A stretch of 64,000 nt of DNA from Treponema sp. J25. Its GTDB lineage: Bacteria; Spirochaetota; Spirochaetia; Treponematales; Breznakiellaceae. Positions 42,143 through 50,820 of this stretch are shown here, piece by piece. The notes under the pieces were generated by a model. It was not told the DNA's origin, did no database searches, and saw nothing but the letters and a program-made list of their open reading frames with translations. A program made the translations under genes and the position numbers. Positions within the stretch are counted from its first letter, which is position 1. Each line of letters opens with the position of its first letter. Where the stretch lies: contig NZ_PTQW01000010.1 in the NCBI RefSeq assembly GCF_004343725.1, positions 62,001-126,000 of the forward strand, read 5' to 3'.

Positions 42143-42272
42143 ATTTTCAGGGTCGGGTGAGCCCTGCGATGCAGGGTAATTCCCTACCGGCGGTGATAGC
42201 CCGCGACTTGGCCATGGCCAACTGAATCGGTGAAATTCCGATGCCGACGGTATAGTCCGGATGGAAGAAAAT
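42143..42272 (+). ncRNA. FMN riboswitch (RFN element)
   Basis: Conserved RFN blocks appear in order: GGTCGGGTGAGCC, AATTCCCTACCGGCGGTGAT, AGCCCGCGA, GGTGAAATTCCGATGCCGAC, then GGTATAGTCCGGATGGAAGA. Closing helix P1 pairs ATTTTC (42143-42148) with GAAAAT (42267-42272). It senses flavin mononucleotide and lies directly before the riboflavin transporter genes, so it should switch off uptake when FMN is plentiful. An antiterminator and terminator follow, showing transcriptional control. Confidence 0.96.
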
Positions 42273-42348
42273 CTACCAAATTCTTCAAGCGGCCGTAGAA
42301 GAATTTGGTCAGCGATTTTCGATGAAAAGCACCCTGGATATCATCCGG
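42257..42348 (+). promoter_or_regulatory. Predicted antiterminator of the FMN riboswitch
   Basis: Three nested pairings are possible: CCGGAT (42257-42262) with ATCCGG (42343-42348), GAAAATC (42267-42273) with GATTTTC (42315-42321), and a perfect 12-bp stem ACCAAATTCTTC (42275-42286) with GAAGAATTTGGT (42298-42309). The first uses riboswitch core bases and the 3' half of the terminator; the second uses the P1 strand. Forming it excludes both the FMN-bound fold and the terminator. Confidence 0.6.
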
Positions 42349-42359
42349 GGTTTTTTTTT
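42332..42359 (+). terminator. FMN-controlled terminator before rfuA
   Basis: CCCTGGAT (42332-42339) pairs with ATCCGGGG (42343-42350), one G-T pair, ATC loop, followed by nine T (42351-42359). Confidence 0.88.
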
Positions 42360-42392
42360 GCCCCGGTAATATCCGAGGAAGGAGGATCGATT

Positions 42393-43493
42393 ATGAAGAT
42401 CCTGAGGGTACCCGAAAAGAGGGGTAGCAAGTTTTTGTTTGTAGGGATTGGTTTTATTCTGTCCGCCGCATTGGCCGTGGCAGGGGGTGTACGCGATAGC
42501 CAGGGTTCCGGTGCGAATACAGGAGGAACTCCTAAAAAAGCCTCCATTGCCGTCTTTGTGCCCGGAGTTACCGCCGGAAGCCCCGTTTATGAGATGCTGG
42601 TAAAAGGGGTGGAACGGGCAATACAGGAGAATCCGGGGGTGGCCCTTAAAATCCTGGAGGCCGGGTATAACCAGGCCGAATGGGAAACAAAGCTCACAAG
42701 CCTTGCCGCCACGGGTCAATATGACCTTATCGTATCGTCTAACCCGGCCCTTCCTGCGCTGTGTGCTCAGGTGGCTAAAAAGTTTCCCCGCCAGAAATTC
42801 TTATTACTTGATGGGGAACTCGCGGGTAATCCCCAGATCTATACCCTCCGGTATAACCAGCGAGAACAGGGATATATGGCAGGGTACCTGGCGGCTTTGT
42901 ATGTTCAGGATCTGGCCCGGCGATCCGGTAATGCCGGAAAAACCGTGAGTAAGCGGCTTGGGCTTCTGGCAGGCCAGGAGTACCCCGCCATGAATGAGAT
43001 TATCCTGCCCGGTTTTCGGTCAGGGGCCCAGGCGGTGGATCCCGCCTTCGAAGTGGATTTCCGGGTGCTGGGGAACTGGTATGATGCTTCCAAAGCGGGA
43101 GAACTGGCCCGCAGCATGATCCGGGGCGGGGCTCAGGTTATTCTCCCCATCGCAGGAGGGGGAAATCAGGGGGTGCTGCAGGCCGCGGAAGAAGCCGCCA
43201 TTAAGGTCCTCTGGTTTGATGTTAACGGTTATGCCCTAAAGCCTGGCGTGGTGATCGGGAGCTCTATCCTTCGGCAAGACCGGGCGGCCTACGAAAAGGT
43301 GACCCTGTATTTGCAGGACAAGCTTCCCTTTGGGAAGGCGGATCTGGTGGGAGTAAGGGAGGGCTATGTGGACTTTGTAGACGATGACCCACTCTATCTC
43401 CAGGCAGTGCCTGCGGCGGTCCGCGAATCGATGGGGAACCTCCTTGCCCGCCTGCGAAAGGGAGAACTCATTATTCCGGAACGGGAAAAATAG
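42393..43493 (+). CDS. rfuA: Riboflavin ABC transporter binding protein RfuA (BMP family)
   Basis: A 366-residue exported binding protein of the BMP/PnrA family. The start at 42393 has GGAAGGAGG upstream. The signal runs to about FILSAALAVAGG; there is no lipobox Cys, unlike the Treponema pallidum homologue, so it may be free in the periplasm or held by an uncleaved signal. Family motifs: IAVFVPGVTAGSPVYEMLVK, YDLIVSSNPAL, YNQREQGYMAGYLAAL, GAQVILPIAGGGNQG, VGVREGYVDFVDDDPLY. The FMN riboswitch upstream and the transporter genes downstream give the riboflavin assignment (RfuABCD, known in spirochaetes). Confidence 0.92.
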   Translation: MKILRVPEKRGSKFLFVGIGFILSAALAVAGGVRDSQGSGANTGGTPKKASIAVFVPGVTAGSPVYEMLVKGVERAIQENPGVALKILEAGYNQAEWETKLTSLAATGQYDLIVSSNPALPALCAQVAKKFPRQKFLLLDGELAGNPQIYTLRYNQREQGYMAGYLAALYVQDLARRSGNAGKTVSKRLGLLAGQEYPAMNEIILPGFRSGAQAVDPAFEVDFRVLGNWYDASKAGELARSMIRGGAQVILPIAGGGNQGVLQAAEEAAIKVLWFDVNGYALKPGVVIGSSILRQDRAAYEKVTLYLQDKLPFGKADLVGVREGYVDFVDDDPLYLQAVPAAVRESMGNLLARLRKGELIIPEREK

Positions 43494-43578
43494 CTTGTGA
43501 AACGGAAAGTTCCGGGGGGCTTCTCCTCTACTCATATCTTGAGGAGAGGAAAAGGGGCCCCTCCCATAAGGGGGTACG

Positions 43579-45168
43579 GTGATAGAACTAGACCGGGTTT
43601 ACAAATATTTTCCCAGCAACGGGGTCTTTGCCGTTCAGGATGTGTCGGTGCTCTTTCGCCCCGGGGAAATTCATGCCATGGTGGGAGAAAATGGGGCGGG
43701 GAAATCCACGTTGATGCATATCCTGGCGGGGGCCCTGGCTCCCAGTGCGGGGGAAATTCGGCTCGATGGCAAACCCCGGCGTTTCTTCTCGCCGGCGGAT
43801 GCCCTTGAAGCGGGCATTGGGATGGTGGTGCAACATCCGGTTCTGGTCCCGGAAATTTCTATCTGGGAATACTGTGTCCTCGGGGCTGAGCCTGGCTTCC
43901 CCTTATTTCTTGACCGAAAAAAAGGAGCCCAGCAGGTCCAGACTCTTTCGGATCGATGGGGTTTTGGACTGAATGTGCACTGGAACACCGATGGTCTTAC
44001 GGTCAGTCAGCGCCAGAAAACGGCCCTTCTGGCGTTGCTCTGGCATAGGACGCGGTATCTTATTCTCGATGAACCTACGGCGGTGTTGTCTGCGCAGGAA
44101 ACAGAGCACCTCTTTGAACTTCTTAGAAAGCTCCGGGATGAAGGAATAGGAATTATTTTTATTTCCCATAAGATTCAAGAGGTGCTCCATCTGGCAGATC
44201 GCATAAGCATTCTGCGAAAGGGCCGGCTGGTGGGAACCTATGCGGTTGGTGAGTATGCAGAGAATACCTTGTTTCATCTCATCATGGAAGCAATGTCAGG
44301 AAAGGAAGCAAGAAAGGACCTAGCCGCAGCGGCGCGTGAAACAGATTATCCTTCCCTGCAATCTTTACCGGTACAAAATGAGTCCACCGAGGCAATCCTG
44401 GAGGTAGCCCATGTGGAAGTCCATGAGGAAGGCTACGCTTCTCTCTGGGACCTTTCGTTTTCCGCCGGCGGTGGAGAAATTCTGGGTATTACGGGGGTTC
44501 GGGAAGGAGGTCTTGAAACCCTGGAGCAGGTTCTGGCGGGCTTTATTAGGCCCCGCAGGGGTACAATCCGTTTTGGGGAAGAGGACCTTTTGAATCCCGG
44601 CGGCCCCTTACGGGTAAGGGCCCTGGGGGGCGTATATGTGGCCAGTGAACGCTGGGGAGTTGCCATGGCGCCCCAGCTTAGCCTCTGGGAGAGCCTCGTG
44701 ATCCATGCCCATCGCCGGTATATTCGACCCTTCCTGAGACCGTTGCAAATTCTGGATTTCAAGGCCCTCGAGGAATGGGTACAGCGTATTATGGAGCAGG
44801 CCGGGGTAACGGGTTCGCCGTATCAGGGGACCCATTCCTTTTCCGGAGGTCAATTACAGCGCCTCTTGATATATCGAGAGTTGCAGGAACCCTGTCGATG
44901 GGCTCTCTTATCGGAACCCTTCCGGGGCCTGGATTTTGAGAATCAGGAGATAATTATTGAACAGTTGCAGAGCCTCGCTCGTCGAGGAATTCTTTTGATT
45001 GTGATGAGTACGGACGTGGACCTTCTATTCCGGGTATGCACCCGTATCCTTGTGGTAAGTCACGGCCGTATACGGCTTGATCGGCCATTACCTACCACCG
45101 AACCAACCGATTATTCCCCCGCCAATGAGCGGTTGTATCAAGACATCATCTATGCTATGAACGGATGA
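43579..45168 (+). CDS. rfuB: Riboflavin ABC transporter ATPase RfuB (two nucleotide-binding halves)
   Basis: A 529-residue duplicated ATPase starting at GTG. The first half has Walker A GENGAGKSTLMHIL and Walker B RYLILDEPTAVLSAQE, but its signature is atypical (LTVSQRQKTALL). The second half has a changed P-loop (GVREGGLETLEQVLAG, no GKS), a good signature FSGGQLQRLLIYREL, and a Walker B-like WALLSEPFRGLDF. This asymmetry is usual in BMP-type and sugar transporters, where one site hydrolyses and the other is weak. The gene lies 85 bp after rfuA and 72 bp before rfuC. Confidence 0.92.
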   Translation: MIELDRVYKYFPSNGVFAVQDVSVLFRPGEIHAMVGENGAGKSTLMHILAGALAPSAGEIRLDGKPRRFFSPADALEAGIGMVVQHPVLVPEISIWEYCVLGAEPGFPLFLDRKKGAQQVQTLSDRWGFGLNVHWNTDGLTVSQRQKTALLALLWHRTRYLILDEPTAVLSAQETEHLFELLRKLRDEGIGIIFISHKIQEVLHLADRISILRKGRLVGTYAVGEYAENTLFHLIMEAMSGKEARKDLAAAARETDYPSLQSLPVQNESTEAILEVAHVEVHEEGYASLWDLSFSAGGGEILGITGVREGGLETLEQVLAGFIRPRRGTIRFGEEDLLNPGGPLRVRALGGVYVASERWGVAMAPQLSLWESLVIHAHRRYIRPFLRPLQILDFKALEEWVQRIMEQAGVTGSPYQGTHSFSGGQLQRLLIYRELQEPCRWALLSEPFRGLDFENQEIIIEQLQSLARRGILLIVMSTDVDLLFRVCTRILVVSHGRIRLDRPLPTTEPTDYSPANERLYQDIIYAMNG

Positions 45169-45240
45169 GAGGCCTATCATGATTCCTTGTAAAATAGGTA
45201 ACCAGCTTTTAGCAGTCCCCGTATCCATGAGAGGCTAATT

Positions 45241-46347
45241 ATGCTGTTTCGTAAGGGTATCCCCAGAAAAAGTGTTATGTCTGTGAGGGGACTCCTCCTG
45301 TCCTGGGGCGGGCTTTTGCTCATCACCCTGGTGGTGATAAGCCTTGCAAGTCCCGACGCTTTTTCCACTGTAAAGGCCTTCTTTATCACTCCCTGGAGTT
45401 CTCCCTGGTTCGTGGGGAACCTTCTGGATCTGTTTAGTCTTTACCTGCTTACCTCCTTGGGAATCACGATGGCCTTTGTAGGGGGCACCTTTAACCTTGG
45501 CGGAGAAGCCCAGATGTACTGGGGAGGTATAACGGCCTCCCTGGTCTTGCTCCGGCTTCCGGAGGGAAGCTCCCCCTTTCTTTCTCTGTTGTTAGCCTCC
45601 CTGGTAGCCGCCGGGACCGGCGCCCTTCTGGGGAGTGTAAGTGGCGTACTTAAGCGTTTCTATGGGGCCGATGAACTTATTACCACCTTTTTGCTGTCCC
45701 TCGCGGTGGCCCCCATAGGGGATTACCTCTTATCGGGGCCCCTGCGGGATCCGGCGGGCAATCTGCTGGCCACCCCCCGTTTTGCGCCAGAGCGACGACT
45801 TCCGCTGTTGTTGCCCCCTTCCACTTTAAATGGGTCTCTCCTTATCGCCTGTTGTATGCTGGGCATCATCCTTTTCTTTTTGTATCGAACAGGCTGGGGG
45901 TACCGCTACCGCATTGGTGGGGCAAGTCCTGCCTTTAGTCGCTACGGAGGCAACAACCCCCTGGCCCTGATAATCCCTTCCCTGACTGTTTCGGGGGCCC
46001 TCCATGGGCTCGCTGGTTTTGGTGCGGTGGCAGGAACCGCGGGCCTCTGTCATCAGGGGTTCTCCGGCGGCATAGGATGGACCGCTATTACGGTTGCCCT
46101 GGTGGCTCGTACCATCCCTCTTGCGCTTGTTCCATCGGCGCTTCTCTTTGCCTGGCTTAAAACGGGTTCAGAAATTGCTCAACTTCAGGGATCTCTTGAT
46201 ATGGATGCGGCTACCCTTATTCAGGCTCTGGTGCTTCTTCTGGTGACGGTTCAAATACGAGGGGACCTGGCGGAAAGATTGGAAAAATTTCTGAAGGGCT
46301 TTCCCTTCGATCGATGGAAGCGTTCCCCCGGAGGTACTACAAAATGA
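45241..46347 (+). CDS. rfuC: Riboflavin ABC transporter permease RfuC
   Basis: A 368-residue inner-membrane permease of the branched-chain/BMP permease family. There are about nine hydrophobic segments; GITMAFVGGTFNLGGEAQMY is the conserved early motif and GASPAFSRYGGNNPLALI resembles the family cytoplasmic loop. AGAGG lies 7 bases before the ATG. Its stop codon overlaps the preferred start of rfuD by 4 bases (ATGA). With RfuD it forms the membrane channel. Confidence 0.9.
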   Translation: MLFRKGIPRKSVMSVRGLLLSWGGLLLITLVVISLASPDAFSTVKAFFITPWSSPWFVGNLLDLFSLYLLTSLGITMAFVGGTFNLGGEAQMYWGGITASLVLLRLPEGSSPFLSLLLASLVAAGTGALLGSVSGVLKRFYGADELITTFLLSLAVAPIGDYLLSGPLRDPAGNLLATPRFAPERRLPLLLPPSTLNGSLLIACCMLGIILFFLYRTGWGYRYRIGGASPAFSRYGGNNPLALIIPSLTVSGALHGLAGFGAVAGTAGLCHQGFSGGIGWTAITVALVARTIPLALVPSALLFAWLKTGSEIAQLQGSLDMDAATLIQALVLLLVTVQIRGDLAERLEKFLKGFPFDRWKRSPGGTTK

Positions 46348-47213
46348 TGCAACTCCTTTTAGAACTGGGAATTGCCAGTACCCCTCTGTTTCTAGCTGCC
46401 CTGGGGGCCCTGGTAACTGATTGTAGCGGTACCCTGGGAATCTTCCTTGAAGGAAGTGTTACGATGGGGGCCTATCTTTCATATGTGCTGGGGGTGTACA
46501 GTGGTTCTTCCTGGGGGGCGATAATAATACCGGCCCTTGCGGGGGGGCTTGTCGGGGGGGCTCTGGGATGGTTTGTTACGGTTACCGGGGCAAATCCCTT
46601 TGTGGCTGCCCTGGCAATGAATATGCTGATAGGGGCCTATGTTTCTCATAGTGAGGCCCTTTTGTTTGGAAGCCGCGGGGTCTTACAGGATTCTCGGTTC
46701 TCAGTCCTTGCTCTGGTGAGGGACAAGACGCTGTATACCAGCCTAAGTATGGGGTTTGCCCTGCTTACGGCCCTTGTCTTGTGGTATGCCCTCTATAGGA
46801 CTCCCTGGGGCTTACGGCTCCGGTGCAGCGGCAGAAGCCTTGAAGCGGCGAGGCTCAAGGGTATACGGCCAGAAGGATATCGGATTTCTGCCTGGGCCAT
46901 AGGGTCTGCCCTGGCGGCGGCTGCCGGAAGCCTTATCACCCTCCGATTAGGGGCCTTTGTACCCGGTAGTACTACCGGGAGGGGCTGGATTGCCCTGGTG
47001 CTCATCTTCCTGGGGTTTAAGAAGATTGGAGGAGTTCTGGTAGGAACCTTTCTTTTTTCTCTTCTTGAGCGTATAGGGTTTGCCTCTCAAGCCCGCCTGC
47101 ATATACCCGCCACAATTCTTCTGGGACTTCCTTTCTTTTTGGCTCTTATGTTATATACTGTAAGCCAGGTAATCCAGAGGAAACAGTGGCGCCACCATGA
47201 CCGTTCAACATGA
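46344..47213 (+). CDS. rfuD: Riboflavin ABC transporter permease RfuD
   Basis: A 289-residue membrane permease, sister of RfuC. I chose ATG 46344 because GGAGGT (46330-46335) precedes it by 8 bases and it gives an ATGA overlap with rfuC; ATG 46314 is in frame but deeper in rfuC. Motifs include FLAALGALVTDCSGTLGIFL and the loop RCSGRSLEAARLKGIRPEGY, with the late GRGWIALVLIFLGFKKIGG typical of BMP permeases. It overlaps the next gene by 17 bp. Confidence 0.9.
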   Translation: MMQLLLELGIASTPLFLAALGALVTDCSGTLGIFLEGSVTMGAYLSYVLGVYSGSSWGAIIIPALAGGLVGGALGWFVTVTGANPFVAALAMNMLIGAYVSHSEALLFGSRGVLQDSRFSVLALVRDKTLYTSLSMGFALLTALVLWYALYRTPWGLRLRCSGRSLEAARLKGIRPEGYRISAWAIGSALAAAAGSLITLRLGAFVPGSTTGRGWIALVLIFLGFKKIGGVLVGTFLFSLLERIGFASQARLHIPATILLGLPFFLALMLYTVSQVIQRKQWRHHDRST

Positions 47214-49497
47214 TATCGATCTTTTTTTTGAAGTCTCTATCGGCTACCTTTCCATTATTACGCGGGAGGGCCATTTCCTTAAGGTCAGTCGCTCCTGGAG
47301 TGTTTCTCTGGGGTGGCCGGAACATGAACTCATTGGTCGGCCTATTCAGGATTTTATTCATCCCGAAGACCGAGAACGGGGGCTCCGTTCCTGGAATCTT
47401 TTAATCAGTGGTATTCCCCTTAAGGACATCCACCTCCGTTTTAGGCGGGCCGATGGGGCCTGGCTCTGGCTTTCGGTTTCGGCGGTGTTGGTGCCCGACA
47501 GTGATGCCATCATCCTTTCTGCCTTTGATATTACCCAGCAACGGGAAATAGAAGAGCATCTCCGGCAGGCCCGCCAGGAGGCGGAACGGGCCAACAAAGC
47601 AAAAAGTCAGTTTATCGCCACCATGAGCCATGAGCTACGAACTCCCTTGAATGCGGTGTTGGGGTATGCCCAGCTTCTGGGAACCTATGTATCCAGTGAA
47701 GAGGGTAAGCGGTATCTCCAATCGATTGAAAGTTCCGGTAAGGCCCTGCTGGCCCTTATTAACGATATCCTTGATTTGAGCAGGGCCGAGTCGGGACGAA
47801 TAGAACTGCTTCCCATCCCCTTTGAAATTCGGGGCCTGGTGGAAGAACTGGAGCACATCTTTCGCCTGCAGGCGGAAGAGAAAAATCTCCTGGTGGAGTT
47901 TCAAGTTACCCCGGAGGTGCCCCGCACGGTTCTCCTTGATCAGGCTCGTCTTAGGCAAATCCTGGTCAACCTTATCGGGAACGCCCTTAAATTTACCGAC
48001 GAAGGGTCAGTGCGCCTTCTTTTAGATGCCGTGGCGGAAGAGGGGGCCGAAATGCCTGAACAAAAAAGCTATAAGTCGACCCTCGTTATTAAAGTAATTG
48101 ATACTGGAATCGGTGTCTCTGAGGAGGCCCGTTCGAAAATATTTGATCCCTTTACCCAACAGGATCCTTCAATTTATAGAAAATATGGGGGGACAGGGCT
48201 GGGGCTTGCCATCGTTAAACGTCTGCTGGATCTCATGGGTGGTACCATTTATTGTGAATCGAACGAACCCCGGGGAAGTCGGTTTATTGTTCGGATTCCC
48301 CGGGTTTCTTCGGCAGGAAGAGGAGAAGGCCTGCTTATATCCTTTGGGAAAGGTCCTCAGGAGCGAGTTGCGGTCCCCTCAGAACTCCCCTTACCCCAGC
48401 CGGTATCGGTTCAAAGGGGTAAGAAAAAGTCTGAATCGCTCCAAGGGAGGAGAAAGTCCTCCCTTGCCCAGCGCTTGTCTGAAAAGGAGAAAGAAACAGA
48501 AAATCTCATTGTCCTGGTTACCGATGATGCTGCCTGGGCCCGGTCCATTGAGCAGAAGTTAGAAAAGCTCAAGGCCCGATATTTAGGGGTTCCCTTTGCT
48601 TCAATCCACTTTTATCCTATTCAATCGGTACAGGGAATTATAGTGGATTTTCGAGATATGGGATGTTATTCGGGAGACCTCCATCGCCTTTTTAGAAAAT
48701 GGGTAGAAGGGTATCGGCTTCCCTGTGTGGTCGTCACGATCCCGGCTTATCAGGAACGGTTTATTCACGCCCTCCAGGATGGAAAAATCGATCTGGTTCT
48801 GGAACCGGTCCAGGGGGAAGAACTTCTCTTTCGGTTTAAAAATCAGATGGAGCTTAAAATGAACCGTCTCCGTTTAACGGCGGTCCATCGTAGCCTGGCC
48901 GAAACCACCGCCCGATTGATGCGGCTTTCTTCGACGGTGGATCTGCTTTCGTCGGTGGATACCCTTACGGGCCTGTGTAATCGGCATTCCCTCTGGGAAA
49001 AACTGCTCCTCTCTTTACAAGACGCATCCCAACGGCAGGAACCGGTGGCGGTGTTCTTGTCCGATCTGGAGCATCTTAAAAATATCAACGACCGCCTGGG
49101 ACAACGGGCAGGAGATCTTGTCCTCAGTGAATGTGGCCGACGACTTTCCGCCCTTCTTCCGCCTCCCGCAATAGTAGGGCGCTGGAGTGGCGAAGAATTC
49201 ATGGTGATTCTTCCAGGGAAGACTCAAGAGTCTGCCCGGGCTCTTATTCAGGAAGTGGCCCATAAGATCCAGGACCCTCCTGTGTACTTTGATCATGTTC
49301 CTTTAGAATTTCATCTTGTGTTTGGTGGGGCGGTGACGATCCCCCAGATGAATGGAAATGAGCAAAGCCCGCAAACCTGGGAAACCCTGGCATCCTTCCT
49401 TGTTCGTACCGCCGATGACGCGGTGTTCCGGTCGAAAAATCGCGGCGGTACCACTATCGAATGTATTGAGACAGGCATAAGAGGAGCGTATAGTTAA
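47197..49497 (+). CDS. PAS histidine kinase fused to a GGDEF-like domain
   Basis: A 766-residue cytoplasmic signalling protein with no membrane helix. Order: PAS (residues about 10-125, SIITREGHFLKVSRSWSVSL); HisKA with the phospho-acceptor in FIATMSHELRTPLNAVLGY; ATPase domain with NLIGNALKFTDEG, DTGIGVSE and GGTGLGLAIVKRL; a degenerate receiver-like segment at about 435-545 (NLIVLVTDDAAWARSIEQKL) without an obvious phospho-Asp; then GGDEF with SSVDTLTGLCNRHSLW, LSDLEHLKNINDRLG and the altered active site RWSGEEFMVIL. SGEEF in place of GGEEF may lower or remove activity. It overlaps rfuD by 17 bp, so it belongs to the riboflavin operon transcript. Its PAS domain might bind flavin (inference). 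Confidence 0.88.
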   Translation: MTVQHDIDLFFEVSIGYLSIITREGHFLKVSRSWSVSLGWPEHELIGRPIQDFIHPEDRERGLRSWNLLISGIPLKDIHLRFRRADGAWLWLSVSAVLVPDSDAIILSAFDITQQREIEEHLRQARQEAERANKAKSQFIATMSHELRTPLNAVLGYAQLLGTYVSSEEGKRYLQSIESSGKALLALINDILDLSRAESGRIELLPIPFEIRGLVEELEHIFRLQAEEKNLLVEFQVTPEVPRTVLLDQARLRQILVNLIGNALKFTDEGSVRLLLDAVAEEGAEMPEQKSYKSTLVIKVIDTGIGVSEEARSKIFDPFTQQDPSIYRKYGGTGLGLAIVKRLLDLMGGTIYCESNEPRGSRFIVRIPRVSSAGRGEGLLISFGKGPQERVAVPSELPLPQPVSVQRGKKKSESLQGRRKSSLAQRLSEKEKETENLIVLVTDDAAWARSIEQKLEKLKARYLGVPFASIHFYPIQSVQGIIVDFRDMGCYSGDLHRLFRKWVEGYRLPCVVVTIPAYQERFIHALQDGKIDLVLEPVQGEELLFRFKNQMELKMNRLRLTAVHRSLAETTARLMRLSSTVDLLSSVDTLTGLCNRHSLWEKLLLSLQDASQRQEPVAVFLSDLEHLKNINDRLGQRAGDLVLSECGRRLSALLPPPAIVGRWSGEEFMVILPGKTQESARALIQEVAHKIQDPPVYFDHVPLEFHLVFGGAVTIPQMNGNEQSPQTWETLASFLVRTADDAVFRSKNRGGTTIECIETGIRGAYS

Positions 49498-49500
49498 GGT

Positions 49501-49887
49501 ATGCATGTAGACGATCCAGAAGTAGGAAAAAATATCCGGGAATTAAGCGAAGCCCTTGCTAGGGCAGATGACGGGGCCCTCATCGAAGCTTTTTTGCAGA
49601 GCCTGTTAACCCCCGCAGAATTGGCGGATATTGCGGCCCGCTGGGCCCTGGTAAAAGAATTGGACCGTAAAACACCTCAACGAGAAATAGCCCGCAAATT
49701 AGGACTATCCCTCTGTAAAATTACCCGCGGGTCCCGGGAGCTTAAAAAGCCAAATAGCCCCTTTCGGGCGATGTTCAACCTTATACAGTCCCCACCTGAA
49801 AGGAATGCCGTGCCAGGGCCCGCCGCCCCCGTTCAATCCATACCACGCAAAATGCCAGGAGAAGACGGGGAACCATCACCCAGATAA
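49501..49887 (+). CDS. trpR: TrpR-family DNA-binding repressor
   Basis: A 128-residue protein. Residues about 1-100 match the Trp repressor fold: LIEAFLQSLLTPAELADIAA, RWALVKELDRKTPQREIARK, and the recognition part LGLSLCKITRGSRELKK, which resembles E. coli TrpR ATITRGSNSLK. The corepressor arginines appear to be kept, but ligand cannot be proved; YerC-like relatives do not bind tryptophan. The last 30 residues (Pro-rich) extend past the usual end and lie antisense over the tail of the next gene. It follows the kinase by only 3 bp, so it is probably in the riboflavin operon. No trp genes are in the window. Confidence 0.85.
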   Translation: MHVDDPEVGKNIRELSEALARADDGALIEAFLQSLLTPAELADIAARWALVKELDRKTPQREIARKLGLSLCKITRGSRELKKPNSPFRAMFNLIQSPPERNAVPGPAAPVQSIPRKMPGEDGEPSPR

Positions 49888-50764
49888 GGGGAACCCCGAG
49901 GGCAACAAAGAGCAGGGTATCCTCCAGAAGGGAATGGCTTATTCCTACATGGTGATTGAAGAGGTCCCCCTCTGAGAGGCTTAGTTTGCCCCGATCTACC
50001 TGTTCGATTAAGAGGGCCGAACCATAGGTAAGGCCAATGGCGTTTGCCACGATCCACACAAAACCCGTGTTGGGAGAAAGCCCGAACAATTGCATGAGGG
50101 GAGCAAGCAAGCGCCCCAATGCTTCGAGCCAGTGAAAGGCTTCCATGATTTTTTGGAGAACCATCAGAAGAAAAACGATAATCGACATCTTGATGATGAG
50201 GCGAAGGTTCTGAAAAAACCAGCCCTTAAGAAGGAGGGGAAGCTGGGACCACGAAAAAGGCCCCTGCGGACTTCCTGTTTCTGCAAAAGGATGAATCTTT
50301 GCCATATCAACGGGGAGGATCCAGTGTAGAATCCAGGCAGCAAAAAGGGCCACGCCGATTCTGAGTAGCACCATTTTGGTAATAGAGGAACCCGTTTTTT
50401 TCATCACCATGGTTTCTACAATGATGCTGTGGGCAATAAGACACATGACGGCCAGTAAGGTTACTTCCCGTAGGTTTAGATGTAACGTCCCCATGACCGC
50501 AATGGCAGAGTAGATGTTCAAGAGAATGGAACTTACGAACACCAGCCCACTTTCTCCGGGCAGTCCCAGGAATTGCATGAGGGGATTGAAAAAAACCGCA
50601 ATGACCGACAGAATACCGGTTATGTCCAGAATAAAAACCCCAAAAGAAACAGGTACCGTGATGCTTATTAAGAAACGGATAGTACTCAGACTTGGTTTTA
50701 GGGCGGCCCTGATGACCCCCGTAATACGGGGGAGTAGTTTTTGGGATATGTTTTTTTGTTCCAT
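49781..50764 (-). CDS. Gate-domain (nucleoside recognition) membrane protein
   Basis: A 327-residue inner-membrane protein with about eight helices. It has two Gate-like halves, typical of nucleoside-recognition or spore-maturation-like proteins: FISITVPVSFGVFILDITGI, FLGLPGESGLVFVSSILLNI and CLIAHSIIVETMVMKKTGSS in the first, and LFGLSPNTGFVWIVANAIGL with HHVGISHSLLEDTLLFVALG in the second. Its substrate is unknown. It runs convergent to trpR with a 107-bp overlap of the coding ends, an unusually long one. It is transcribed alone; the divergent DUF4954 gene starts 56 bp away. Confidence 0.88.
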   Translation of the reverse strand: MEQKNISQKLLPRITGVIRAALKPSLSTIRFLISITVPVSFGVFILDITGILSVIAVFFNPLMQFLGLPGESGLVFVSSILLNIYSAIAVMGTLHLNLREVTLLAVMCLIAHSIIVETMVMKKTGSSITKMVLLRIGVALFAAWILHWILPVDMAKIHPFAETGSPQGPFSWSQLPLLLKGWFFQNLRLIIKMSIIVFLLMVLQKIMEAFHWLEALGRLLAPLMQLFGLSPNTGFVWIVANAIGLTYGSALLIEQVDRGKLSLSEGDLFNHHVGISHSLLEDTLLFVALGVPLIWVMVPRLLLAFCVVWIERGRRALARHSFQVGTV

Positions 50765-50820
50765 GGGCCCTATTTAGACCCCATTGGGGAACTCTTGTCA
50801 AGTGAAACAGGGGAACGAAT

